DNA of 64,000 bases from Parabacteroides sp. PF5-9 (GTDB taxonomy: Bacteria > Bacteroidota > Bacteroidia > Bacteroidales > Tannerellaceae): NCBI RefSeq assembly GCF_029893105.1, contig NZ_JARXWG010000006.1:83142-147141 (forward strand), read 5' to 3'. This document shows positions 8,608 through 16,626 of the stretch, piece after piece. The notes beneath the pieces were generated by a model. It saw only the letters and a program-made list of their open reading frames with translations, was not told the DNA's origin and made no database searches. Position 1 is the stretch's first letter. Every line of letters starts with the position of its first letter. A program made the position numbers and the translations under genes.

Positions 8608-8841
8608 ATGAAAGAAAAAATTGAACTTTTAAAAGTAATTAGAGAAAACATAGATACTGTAATCTATATTCTGGAGGGTAATTTTGGTATGTGCAATTTA
8701 GACGGAAACGGCACTATACGGGAACAGATCGGATGCTTCAACAAAGAGGGTGATAGCTATACAGAGGTGTTTGAGTCAATTATAAACGAGCATGGAAAAG
8801 AGCAATGCCCCCACGCCGGAGCAGTGAATGTTAAACCTTAA
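8608..8841 (+). CDS. Hypothetical early phage protein
   Basis: 77 residues beginning MKEKIELLKVIRENIDTVIY, a helical N-terminus, with two cysteines (GMCNLD, GCFNKEG) and a third plus histidine near the end (EQCPHAG). A small metal-binding role is conceivable but not shown. Preceded by a 15-nt gap and followed closely by the next gene. Confidence 0.45.
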   Translation: MKEKIELLKVIRENIDTVIYILEGNFGMCNLDGNGTIREQIGCFNKEGDSYTEVFESIINEHGKEQCPHAGAVNVKP

Positions 8842-8854
8842 ATGTACCCTAAAT

Positions 8855-9088
8855 ATGAACGTAAAATATATTTATCGCAATATGTACCCCGGCGACAATA
8901 AGGAGCGGGAAAAGGCAAAGGAAGTAACCGTAGAGGACGCATATTCCACCACTACGGCTCAAATCGAAACAAGCGCCGTACTGGACACTCCGGGCGGTTA
9001 CTACCTCTATAAAATTTTATTCCCCGGTATTACTTTCCAGTACACCAGACAGGGTAAACGGACAGTAAGCCGGGATATTGACGTATAA
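8855..9088 (+). CDS. Hypothetical early phage protein
   Basis: The preferred start is ATG 8855, giving 77 residues beginning MNVKYIYRNMYPGDNKER. An upstream in-frame ATG at 8828 would overlap the previous gene. The middle is acidic/helical and the end is beta-rich (GGYYLYKILFPGITFQYTRQ). I do not recognise the family. Confidence 0.45.
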   Translation: MNVKYIYRNMYPGDNKEREKAKEVTVEDAYSTTTAQIETSAVLDTPGGYYLYKILFPGITFQYTRQGKRTVSRDIDV

Positions 9089-9109
9089 CTCACTTAATTT
9101 CATATAAAT

Positions 9110-9760
9110 ATGGATAATTTGAATATTAAAAACTTGTCTCCAGAACAAAAAGCAGCGTTACTGGCAGACTTACAGGCGGAGCAAAACAGCGCCGCCAAAG
9201 AAAAACGGGACGCCTACGAGGCAATCCGTAAGGATGTGGTCGGCCGCATTATGGCCGGCGTGGAAAAACAGGCCGCAGAGGTTAAACTACTCTTTGATTT
9301 TGTGAAGGACGAAACGAGTGCGTTTTATGACGTAATGTGTGAATACGGCCAGCTCCGGCATGAGGGGCAAATGAATTACACCATTACGGACGGTGACAGG
9401 CGCATAGAGGTCAAGACCAACAAAATTAAAAAATTCGACGAACGCGCCGGTGTAGCAGCTAAACGGTTAGTGGAGTTTTTGAAAGAATGGGTTAAGAACT
9501 CTCTCAAAGGAACCGACGACCCCATGTATCAGCTTGCTATGTCTCTCCTTTCCCGTAACCGTTACGGGGAACTGGATTATAAATCTATAAGTAAGTTGTA
9601 TGAGCTTGAAAGTAAATTTTCCGCCCCGGAATATAGCGAGATCATGCAGCTATTTAAAGAGTCTAACCGGGTGGACTCTACTATCACAAATTTTTATTTC
9701 TCAAAAAAGGACGAGCTCGGCGTCTGGAGAAAAATCGAAATCAGTTTTAATAGACTTTAA
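9110..9760 (+). CDS. DUF3164-like phage protein
   Basis: 216 residues. After a helical, charged N-terminus (about 1-70), the body matches the plan of DUF3164 proteins of Mu-like phages: a YTITDGDRRIEVKTNKIKKF strand pair, FDERAGVAAKRLVEFLKEW, a helical RYGELDYKSISKLYELE, and the terminal YFSKKDELGVWRKIEISFN strands. The family's job is unknown, though it regularly occurs among early genes of transposable phages, as here. Confidence 0.6.
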   Translation: MDNLNIKNLSPEQKAALLADLQAEQNSAAKEKRDAYEAIRKDVVGRIMAGVEKQAAEVKLLFDFVKDETSAFYDVMCEYGQLRHEGQMNYTITDGDRRIEVKTNKIKKFDERAGVAAKRLVEFLKEWVKNSLKGTDDPMYQLAMSLLSRNRYGELDYKSISKLYELESKFSAPEYSEIMQLFKESNRVDSTITNFYFSKKDELGVWRKIEISFNRL

Positions 9761-9772
9761 TAAATTAAGAGT

Positions 9773-10090
9773 ATGGAAAAGTATTATGAAATCAAAGTAA
9801 CAGCGCAGGCGCCAGAAGGTTATAGGCCGCGCAGAATGTCGATAAAAGGTATCGGCGCAACGGATAAAAAGAACGGTAAGGAACTGTTAGAACAGAAGGC
9901 GAAAGAGCTTTACGCCGCCGCCTTAAAAGAGGCTAACCCGGACGTGGAGTTTAAGTTTTCGGTAGGCTCTACGGACTTAAACGCCAAATTTACCATTACC
10001 GAGTATAAGGCGAAAAGCAAAAGCAGCGACAAGGTGGAAGAAGCGTCCACGGGTGTTGAAGGAGTGGAAGGCGTGACAAAAGAAGATTAA
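9773..10090 (+). CDS. Hypothetical early phage protein
   Basis: 105 residues. A beta-alpha domain (YEIKVTAQAPEGYRPRRMSI, then a long helix and KFSVGSTDLNAKFTITEYK) is followed by a low-complexity Ser/Glu/Gly tail. Codon use matches its neighbours. The function is unknown. Confidence 0.5.
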   Translation: MEKYYEIKVTAQAPEGYRPRRMSIKGIGATDKKNGKELLEQKAKELYAAALKEANPDVEFKFSVGSTDLNAKFTITEYKAKSKSSDKVEEASTGVEGVEGVTKED

Positions 10091-10097
10091 TTGCCCT

Positions 10098-10370
10098 ATG
10101 TTAGACTACGTTTCGTCATATTCAATAACATTAAACAAAATCGTCCGGGTTATTGACTCCTGTAAAACTCTGGAACAATTAGAAAACGCCTATAACTGGG
10201 CGGATAAGGTTGTAAAGAACTTTTTTGCTAAAGTTATCAGTTGTTGCAAATCCGACGTTAATGGGATTGAAAAGTTAAGGGAGCAAACCCTTACGATAAT
10301 AAACGAGCGTTACGGAATAAAAAATAAAGTGTTAAACGGTCGATTGGCCGGCGATTATCTTCAATCATAG
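10098..10370 (+). CDS. Hypothetical protein, last gene of the early operon
   Basis: 90 residues, helical, starting MLDYVSSYSITLNKIVRVID with paired cysteines (VISCCKSD). Its stop is followed 26 nt later by a strong terminator, so it closes the early transcript. No family recognised. Confidence 0.5.
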   Translation: MLDYVSSYSITLNKIVRVIDSCKTLEQLENAYNWADKVVKNFFAKVISCCKSDVNGIEKLREQTLTIINERYGIKNKVLNGRLAGDYLQS

Positions 10371-10396
10371 CAAAAAGCCTTAACGCTGTTAATAAA

Positions 10397-10428
10397 ACCC
10401 TGTAAAATTGAACCTTACAGGGTTTTTT
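10397..10428 (+). terminator. Early operon terminator
   Basis: AACCCTGTAA (10397-10406) and TTACAGGGTT (10415-10424) form a 10-bp stem with an 8-nt loop, followed by a T run. It is a classical intrinsic terminator directly behind the last early gene. Confidence 0.85.
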
Positions 10429-10440
10429 ATGTTTAAATAA

Positions 10441-10471
10441 TTGGCCGGGTTTATTGAATATAATAAATTTG
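10441..10471 (+). promoter_or_regulatory. Promoter of the 10491 gene
   Basis: TTGG at 10441-10444, a 19-nt spacer, and TAAATTTG at 10464-10471 match the Bacteroidales -33/-7 pattern, with a start point about 20 nt before the ATG. Confidence 0.6.
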
Positions 10472-10490
10472 CCTTAAATGTTATTTATTA

Positions 10491-10781
10491 ATGGGCAAAG
10501 GCAGAAGCAAGGATTTAATAGTAAAACGTAACATGGCGCTACTACGTAGGTATCATTATTGGACGGAAATACAACGTTTGCGGTTTGATGATGCTTTAAA
10601 AGTCCTTTCAGAACAGGAGTTTTTTATCTCCGAGGAGCGTATAATGGCCATTATACGGGAAAACTATAAAAACATTCCCGATTTATTAGTAACCCCCGTC
10701 CCGAAGGTAAGAAAGCCCAAAATTACCGCCGCCCAGCTCCAGCTCTTTATGGATGCCCCGGAACCGCCGACACGTCCATAA
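10491..10781 (+). CDS. Small DNA-binding-like protein, possible middle/late regulator
   Basis: 96 residues, strongly basic at the N-terminus (GKGRSKDLIVKRNMALLRRY) with a central helical part RFDDALKVLSEQEFFISEER that looks like a helix-turn-helix. It has its own promoter and terminator upstream and its 3' end overlaps the convergent tail-completion gene by 35 bp. A solitary regulator between early and late operons would fit a Mor/C-like role, but I see no clear similarity to Mor or C, so this is only inference. Confidence 0.5.
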   Translation: MGKGRSKDLIVKRNMALLRRYHYWTEIQRLRFDDALKVLSEQEFFISEERIMAIIRENYKNIPDLLVTPVPKVRKPKITAAQLQLFMDAPEPPTRP

Positions 10782-11205
10782 TTTCAAAGCTAAAAATAGT
10801 CTCATACACTTTAACCCCTCCCGGTAGCGAATACTGTACACTGTTTGTCCGTTTCAGTCGTCCCATATCCCGGTCTTTCCTGTAACCCTGTAACGTTTTA
10901 TAGAGCCTGTTATCCAGTTGCAGACGCTCGCGTATTTTCTCCTCTGTCCCGGAACCGTAGTGCGTGTCGTGGTAGCAATCAAAAGCGAGCCGGACGGTAA
11001 TCGTTGCCACTCCTTGTTGCGCGTGTGGTGTGGTGTTGTTCCATTTTACACTTATGTCGCCCAGGAGCGCACACGGAAATGTAACGGGGTACATATCCTC
11101 GCCGTTTAAAAGCGCCTGTAATTGTCCGTAGTCCTCGTCTATCTTCGACAGTTCCGGGAGGCTTTCGGCTAACCTCTTTTGTAGGATGATAAATAATTCT
11201 TCCAT
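10747..11205 (-). CDS. Tail completion/terminator-like protein
   Basis: 152 residues, last gene of the leftward head operon. It has an N-terminal helix (LFIILQKRLAESLPEL), a central strand-rich part (FPCALLGDISVKWNN, GVATITVRLAFDCYHDTHYG) and ends with strands reading GGVKVYETIFSFEIMD. Length, composition and position next to gpG-like and connector genes fit phage tail-terminator or Mu gp37-like proteins that cap the tail at the head junction. No catalytic motif is expected or seen. Confidence 0.5.
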   Translation of the reverse strand: MEELFIILQKRLAESLPELSKIDEDYGQLQALLNGEDMYPVTFPCALLGDISVKWNNTTPHAQQGVATITVRLAFDCYHDTHYGSGTEEKIRERLQLDNRLYKTLQGYRKDRDMGRLKRTNSVQYSLPGGVKVYETIFSFEIMDVSAVPGHP

Positions 11206-11210
11206 TATCT

Positions 11211-11828
11211 TTATGAATTTAAAATTTTACGTAGTTCTGTCTCGTGTTTACTTATGATCTTTTCGTTTAGCTCCTCACTTTCCCCGATGAAGGGGCGCAG
11301 GGGCATTTTTATTGATAGCTTTTTCTTTTTCGTTAGGGCAAAGTTTTTCCAGAATTGCGCCGCATCGTTGTTGTTTGTCTGGTTGCTGTTTTTGCCCTTT
11401 TTCCGGCCGCCTGTGCCCTTTTTGCCTCCGCCGCTTGCCTCGTAATACTTCGCCCATGCAAAACGTCTCATTCGCGGCGTAACGGTCGGGTGTACTGTCT
11501 CGCCGTGGTTGTGAGCCGACGCATAGGGCACGTTATTAAAAACAACCGTCCTATATGGGGACGTGGAATAGTTTGTGGAGCTAAACAGGTGGTTCCGCCC
11601 ACTTAATAGTGTCCCATAGTTGGCGGCGGCAGACGTCGCCCCGGAGTTTAACCGTTTAGCCGGTAGCCATTCGTTTAAACCCCGGTTTACAAACCCCGAT
11701 TTTCTAAAATTGTCCTGATAATGGTCTTTTGCGAGCCTTCCGGTAAATACGGGCATTTTGCGAGCCAGTAAGTCGTCAATCTGTCCGCTTTTAGCTTTTA
11801 GCAGTTCCGCAAACTCTTTTATGTCCAT
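11211..11828 (-). CDS. Virion morphogenesis protein, Mu gpG / phage tail S-like
   Basis: 205 residues. Features typical of the Mu gpG/P2 gpS family are present: MPVFTGRLAKDHYQDNFR near the N-terminus, LLSGRNHLFSSTNYS, the strand VVFNNVPYASAHNHGE, and a basic linker before MPLRPFIGESEE. The family helps complete heads and tails. It lies 8 bp downstream of the portal-MuF gene and upstream of the tail-completion gene, as expected. Confidence 0.75.
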   Translation of the reverse strand: MDIKEFAELLKAKSGQIDDLLARKMPVFTGRLAKDHYQDNFRKSGFVNRGLNEWLPAKRLNSGATSAAANYGTLLSGRNHLFSSTNYSTSPYRTVVFNNVPYASAHNHGETVHPTVTPRMRRFAWAKYYEASGGGKKGTGGRKKGKNSNQTNNNDAAQFWKNFALTKKKKLSIKMPLRPFIGESEELNEKIISKHETELRKILNS

Positions 11829-11836
11829 TAGGCCGG

Positions 11837-13999
11837 TTATTTAGAAAGTGTTTGTAACAAATCGGCCACGGCCTTTTCGGCTCCCTTATAGGCGTCCGTA
11901 AAGTACGGGTGGTCGTCGCTGAATAACTGCCCGGTTTCTTCCGGGTGGCCTCCGAGTCCCGGCGCCGGTATCTCTATTTTTGTCGATAACCCGCTGTTAT
12001 CTGTAACGGGCTCGTCGGTAGCTGTTAGGCCGCATTTGCAGCCGTAACGGTCGCCCGGCCGGTGCTCGTTAAAAAACACGTCGCCAATCGCCCATATACG
12101 GTTCCAGAATATCATGTGGTCAAGTCCCGGCGTTAAACTCGTCGAGGGGTTCCATTTCAAGTTGGGCAATATGTCTTTTTCCCGTAGGAATTGTTTCCAG
12201 TCGAGGGCTTGGTGCATACGGGTAATGGCCGTGTTGTGCTCCGTCTTTAGCCATGCCTCGACGTGGTGGTCGACGAGGTCTGCCGTGTCGCGTTTCCACT
12301 GTTCAAAGGATTTTAAAAAGCCTTTGGCGTCCACCAGCTCGGCGGCTATCTCGTTTTGCATCCGGTGAACTTTGAACGCGGCAAACACGGCGTTGTTTTG
12401 CTTAACCTCATTGCAGAAGCTAAACTCCGGGGCGGTAGGCTTCGGACTTCCCGCGCCTATGTCGGCGGCTACGTTTAAGGTGTCCCAGACGGCGTTAAAC
12501 AAATTCGTTTCTATTTGCGTCATGGGGTTAAAGTCTTTTTCATAGATACGTATAAGCGCTTTTTTTACGGCCGTATCGTCGAATGAAAAACCGTTATCCG
12601 TGTCCTTTGCCGCCCCCCTGTAAAGGGCGTTCATTTTGCCCCGGAAGTTTGCCGGGTTGGGTTTGCGGACAAATATACCTTTTACCCAGTTTTTTAAACT
12701 CCGTTCCTTCTTTTCGTCCACCACTTGTTCGGCTGTCTTGCCTTTCTTTTCTTCTTCGGGATCTTGTTTGGGTGGCTCCGGTTTTTCCTCCTTATTTTCC
12801 GGCTCCGGCTCTGGCTCCGTTTCTTTTTTCGTAACCTCGTCGTCGCCTTCCGGTTTGGGTATCCCGTAAGTCTCGTATAAGTAGTTTTGGGGTATCTTGA
12901 GCCCCATAGCCTGTAACTGTAAATCTATTTGAATACGGGCGGAAAGGTCTTTGTTTTGAGGTGTGGAGAAGGTAAACTCCCCGCCGTCGGTATTAAAGCC
13001 GAGATTTGTAAAGACCTCCGTAAGTTCATAATTAAGGATATTTAAAACGAGTTGTTTAGAAAGCCGTATAATCCTATCCTCTCCGGCTTGGTGTACGGTT
13101 CCGAGCGCTTGCGTACCTTTCTCCCCGACTTCAGTTGTTAAAGTGTTTCCGAGTTCCAGCTTTGAAAGCTCGTCGTTGCAAAACTGCATAAAGCCCCGGT
13201 ATAGTTCTCCGGTGGCGCCTTTGCTGGTTGTGTCGTGTATATTTACGTTTGTGCCGGTGGGGTGAACGAAAACAGAGGAGCCGCCGGAGTTATATAAGTC
13301 CTCGGTTAATTTCTTGCGTATCTCCGTGTCCCATGCGTCGTATGTCCCTTCCTTTAGCGGGTGGCCGTATAGTTCCACGAACTGGGCAAAGTCGCTCATG
13401 GCATTCCGTTTGTATATAACATATAACGCCGCCTTTGAGAGTAGCCCCAAATCCCGCGCGTCGCCCAATAACACAAGGTCGGCAAACTCGTCGAAGCTCT
13501 CCCCGTTAGTGTCCGCCTGTTTGCTTAAAATAACACGCCGTACCGGGTCGTAGTGTTTGCGGGGTATCATGTCATATTGCAACCATTTATCCTCCCGCCG
13601 GAATTGTAAAAGCGTATTACCGAACTGTTCAATATCCAGTATGTCGCTTAACAGTTTTTGAAACCACGGTGAGCGGATTTGTTCTCCCATTATTTCGTCT
13701 ACTATCCCGTCGCGTGTAAACTCAATTGGAGAATTTAAGACCGACGCTTTCCTTTTTTGGATAACAGCGTAGAGGTGCGGGTCGGTTAAAACTTCGTCTA
13801 TAATGTCGAGGAGTTTAATCCGGTTTGGTTTATCGACGTTTTCAGCCAGTTTTAACGACTGCATATAATCGCCTACGTCGATATTGCCCCGGACAGTTTG
13901 CGTAATAATAATAGGAGCCACGCCTGTCTGTGCCGGTTGCTTTGTCTGGTTGCCCTGAATGGCTATTTTGTTGTATTTGCCTCTTTTTGTCTTTGCCAT
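11837..13999 (-). CDS. Portal protein fused to MuF-like head morphogenesis domain
   Basis: 720 residues. Residues about 30-390 are a Mu gp29/DUF935 portal (IDVGDYMQSLKLAENVDKPN, then DPHLYAVIQKRKASVLNSPI), the ring through which DNA enters the head. A Pro/Glu/Lys-rich linker (about 395-435) joins it to a MuF-like domain (about 440-720) ending in the family signature EHRPGDRYGCKCGLTA. In Mu these are two genes (gp29 and gp30); here one frame encodes both. The linker is low-complexity and probably disordered. Confidence 0.85.
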   Translation of the reverse strand: MAKTKRGKYNKIAIQGNQTKQPAQTGVAPIIITQTVRGNIDVGDYMQSLKLAENVDKPNRIKLLDIIDEVLTDPHLYAVIQKRKASVLNSPIEFTRDGIVDEIMGEQIRSPWFQKLLSDILDIEQFGNTLLQFRREDKWLQYDMIPRKHYDPVRRVILSKQADTNGESFDEFADLVLLGDARDLGLLSKAALYVIYKRNAMSDFAQFVELYGHPLKEGTYDAWDTEIRKKLTEDLYNSGGSSVFVHPTGTNVNIHDTTSKGATGELYRGFMQFCNDELSKLELGNTLTTEVGEKGTQALGTVHQAGEDRIIRLSKQLVLNILNYELTEVFTNLGFNTDGGEFTFSTPQNKDLSARIQIDLQLQAMGLKIPQNYLYETYGIPKPEGDDEVTKKETEPEPEPENKEEKPEPPKQDPEEEKKGKTAEQVVDEKKERSLKNWVKGIFVRKPNPANFRGKMNALYRGAAKDTDNGFSFDDTAVKKALIRIYEKDFNPMTQIETNLFNAVWDTLNVAADIGAGSPKPTAPEFSFCNEVKQNNAVFAAFKVHRMQNEIAAELVDAKGFLKSFEQWKRDTADLVDHHVEAWLKTEHNTAITRMHQALDWKQFLREKDILPNLKWNPSTSLTPGLDHMIFWNRIWAIGDVFFNEHRPGDRYGCKCGLTATDEPVTDNSGLSTKIEIPAPGLGGHPEETGQLFSDDHPYFTDAYKGAEKAVADLLQTLSK

Positions 14000-14001
14000 A
14001 A

Positions 14002-14421
14002 TTACCTCCTTGTTTGTCTTTTGGGATTACTTAACATCTGATAGGGGGAGCTTTCCGTTTTGTTTTCCACCTCCGGGGCGCCCTCTATGTTTACCACTCC
14101 GTCCCGTACACCTTGCAACCATAGTTTAGCGTCCTCGAAACGGTCTTTCCTTATCTGGGACATTTTCTGGGGGTTATGGATAGAAAAAAGGTGATAGACG
14201 GCAATGTCAATACAGTACATTACGACGAGGTCTAACCGCTCCTCGCCACGCGCCCCGAAAATGGCGTCGCAGTTGTAGCGTTTAGACATATAACCGCGCA
14301 TTTCCTGTATCGCCCGGTTCTGGCACGTCTCGACCGATGTTTTGTTGTTTCTTGTTACGGCGTCCAATATCTCCGCGTGGATGGAGGCGTCGTAGTCTGA
14401 TGATTCGATGAATTTTGCCAT
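14002..14421 (-). CDS. Mu gp36-like (DUF1320) connector protein
   Basis: 139 residues, with the DUF1320 plan: an acidic start followed by a helix (IHAEILDAVTRNN), NRAIQEMRGYMSKRYNCDAI, a hydrophobic helix LDLVVMYCIDIAVYHLFS, and DRFEDAKLWLQGVRDGVVNI. Such proteins form the head-tail connector. It sits between terminase and portal on the same transcript, with a 2-bp gap to the portal gene. Confidence 0.8.
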   Translation of the reverse strand: MAKFIESSDYDASIHAEILDAVTRNNKTSVETCQNRAIQEMRGYMSKRYNCDAIFGARGEERLDLVVMYCIDIAVYHLFSIHNPQKMSQIRKDRFEDAKLWLQGVRDGVVNIEGAPEVENKTESSPYQMLSNPKRQTRR

Positions 14422-14437
14422 ATATTTAGTAAATTAA

Positions 14438-16015
14438 TTATCTCCTATGTCTATTGTTGTTTCTTAAACTCTCAATCTTAATAACCGTAACCGGTGCGAG
14501 CTCCGCCACTTTGTTTTCTATTATCTTATTGCCGCCCTGTAAACAGTCCAGACCGTCGGCCGGATAGGGTAAAGAGAGTTTGAAGTATTTAAACTCATTG
14601 TCCAGCTCGACCATGTTAGGGTCTTCTTTTTCGGCTATATTCAGTACAAGACGCCCCTCGCGGTTTAGCGGTTCAAGGTCTGCCTCGATACGCACCGCCT
14701 TGTCTGGTTTTTTGCCTTCGTCCGGTAAAACGGTAATGTTTGTTTTCCGCTCCTTTCGGATTTGCGCGAGGTGTTTTTTAAATACTTGCTGATAAAATGG
14801 GTCTTGCAAGCTGTTATTTTCCATATACAAGTAAACCGGGCAACGTCCGGCAACCCATTCGTAAAGGACAAAAAAGCACGTAATAAACTCGTAGTTGCTC
14901 ATTTTGCCGATAAAGCCACGAAATACATATAAAACGTCCCCTATGCAACCGACAAGCCATACGGCTTTCCGGGAGCCCTTTTTGTTTTTGGCCGTTCCTT
15001 TTTGTTCGCTCTGGGTAGGGTCGCCATAGATAACAAGGAAAGGAAACCGTTTGAGGTTTGGCATTTTCCCGTATTTGACCTCTTTAAATACTGTGCCTTC
15101 AGAAATGGGGTTATTAAAATACTCACCCATTATCGCCTTCATGCTGATTTTAGAGAGTACGCGGTCGATATCCGCCTCGCTGTTCTTTTGAGGCCATACA
15201 GAAACGCCGTTTGCGTAGTCCTCTGTTGGGTTGGGCTTTCGTATGTCCACCATACGGAGGTTAATAATGTCGTGGTGGTCTGCCATTTTAGCCGCCCGAC
15301 CTACGCATGTATTGTCCGCGATGATGTTACCACACCAAAGGACAAGTAAAGGTTCGGAAATGGAGCGCGTAGGATAAACCGCTTTTTCGCTCCAGTCCCA
15401 TTTTTTGTCTACAATGTCCGGGTTTTGGCATTCTTTGTCGGTGTCGAAATCGTCGTAATACTGAACGTCCGGGCGTATCTCCTCATTTCTCGAACCGCGG
15501 GGAGACTGTCCAGCCCCCAGCGCACGGAAGGCCGCCCCGCCTTTTGTTACAAACTCCTGATCTGTCCAGAAGCCGATATTTTGCTGTTCCCCGTAATAGG
15601 CTTTAATACGGCCGTTTGCTTCAAAGTTTGCTATATAGGGAGTCAGAAGGCGCACGGCGTTCTCTATTGTGTTAGAGATAAGTAGAATGTTTTTCTTTCT
15701 TTTGGTTAAGACAAGGTACATAATTACGAACATGGCAATCGTACTCTTTGCCAACTCGCGGCTCCAGCTCCAAACCTCGTACCATTCCGGGTTGTTAATA
15801 AGCCGCTTTATGGCCTTCTTTTGGAACTCTGCAAAGGCGCATTTTGCGTATTTGGGAAAGAAAAAGATTATCCATTCCTCCGGGTTGTCCTCCAGCCATA
15901 GGCGGTGTTTTTCCCTTTCGGCTGCCGTCATGGAAGTATCTACCGGTGTGGAGTTGGTTATATCCTCTTTGTACTCCTCCCAGCTTTTTAGAGCGTCGCG
16001 GTCTTGCTGTTTCAT
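14438..16015 (-). CDS. Terminase large subunit, Mu gp28-like
   Basis: 525 residues. The N-terminal ATPase has a degenerate Walker A (SWSRELAKST), typical of large terminases, a motif for adenine binding (PEWYEVW) and Walker B VQYYDDFDTD. The C-terminal RNase H-like nuclease starts with VIYGDPTQSEQKG (first metal aspartate) and has YMENNSLQDPFYQ further on. It packages phage DNA into proheads and cuts it. It overlaps the small subunit by 4 bp. Length is close to Mu gp28. Confidence 0.9.
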   Translation of the reverse strand: MKQQDRDALKSWEEYKEDITNSTPVDTSMTAAEREKHRLWLEDNPEEWIIFFFPKYAKCAFAEFQKKAIKRLINNPEWYEVWSWSRELAKSTIAMFVIMYLVLTKRKKNILLISNTIENAVRLLTPYIANFEANGRIKAYYGEQQNIGFWTDQEFVTKGGAAFRALGAGQSPRGSRNEEIRPDVQYYDDFDTDKECQNPDIVDKKWDWSEKAVYPTRSISEPLLVLWCGNIIADNTCVGRAAKMADHHDIINLRMVDIRKPNPTEDYANGVSVWPQKNSEADIDRVLSKISMKAIMGEYFNNPISEGTVFKEVKYGKMPNLKRFPFLVIYGDPTQSEQKGTAKNKKGSRKAVWLVGCIGDVLYVFRGFIGKMSNYEFITCFFVLYEWVAGRCPVYLYMENNSLQDPFYQQVFKKHLAQIRKERKTNITVLPDEGKKPDKAVRIEADLEPLNREGRLVLNIAEKEDPNMVELDNEFKYFKLSLPYPADGLDCLQGGNKIIENKVAELAPVTVIKIESLRNNNRHRR

Positions 16016-16455
16016 AGGTTATCCTTAATAAATGCGTCAAACAACCACGTTACGTCCTTTGCCTTCTCGAAATCAACGTTTCGGAGCCAGTTAATAAACC
16101 GGGTTCCGACGCCCACCATGTCGGCTATACCTACGTCGGTTTCCATTTTTTTAATGGCGTTTGAAAGTTTGGCGATAATGTCCGCCTCTGCCGGGGTGGC
16201 ATGTCGCTGTCCTTTCTCCCTCCCGTTGATTTTGTCGTTAAGTTCTTCGATTTGGCGGTAAAGGTGCTTTACCTGTTCTTCGCGTGTGAGGGTTATAGCG
16301 GTCTTTCGCTCCTTCCATTTGTCGGCCTTTATCCAGTTGTTTATGGTCTGGCGTGATGTGCCCACCTTTTCGGCTATCTCGGCCTGTGTTAGGTTCTCCT
16401 TTAAATAGAGCGTGGCCGCCCATTCTCTTTTCTGTTTTATCGTCAAATTTGCCAT
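16012..16455 (-). CDS. Terminase small subunit-like HTH protein
   Basis: 147 residues, with an N-terminal helix-turn-helix (about 22-50, NLTQAEIAEKVGTSRQTINN) that would recognise the packaging site, followed by a helical oligomerisation part (VKHLYRQIEELNDKI) and a C-terminal hydrophobic tail. First gene of the leftward operon, coupled to the large terminase. Other HTH roles are possible, but the position strongly favours terminase. Confidence 0.8.
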   Translation of the reverse strand: MANLTIKQKREWAATLYLKENLTQAEIAEKVGTSRQTINNWIKADKWKERKTAITLTREEQVKHLYRQIEELNDKINGREKGQRHATPAEADIIAKLSNAIKKMETDVGIADMVGVGTRFINWLRNVDFEKAKDVTWLFDAFIKDNL

Positions 16456-16476
16456 TGCCGGTACTTATTTATATAG

Positions 16477-16508
16477 CAAAATTGACCTTTTCCGCGGCCT
16501 CCGGCAAA
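16477..16508 (-). promoter_or_regulatory. Leftward late promoter
   Basis: On the minus strand TTTG (16508-16505), a 20-nt spacer and CAATTTTG (16484-16477) followed by CT. It mirrors the rightward promoter at 16576-16607 box for box and drives the terminase-portal operon. Confidence 0.65.
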
Positions 16509-16575
16509 CGCTTTTTTTGTCTTGTAATTATAAACTTACTGCATTGCTTTACAAAGTTTTATCATGCTTTTTCGA

Positions 16576-16607
16576 TTTGCACCGCGCCCAAATAACCTAC
16601 AATTTTG
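16576..16607 (+). promoter_or_regulatory. Rightward late promoter
   Basis: TTTG (16576-16579), a 20-nt spacer, and CAATTTTG (16600-16607) followed by CT. Transcription would start near 16614, which excludes an upstream ATG at 16564 and supports translation of the protease from 16627. Confidence 0.65.
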
Positions 16608-16626
16608 CTCAATAAAGAGCGCAGAA

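Noticed and set aside
16564..16626. Earlier start for the prohead protease
   Set aside because: The ATG at 16564 lies upstream of the promoter boxes; the family sequence starts at 16627.
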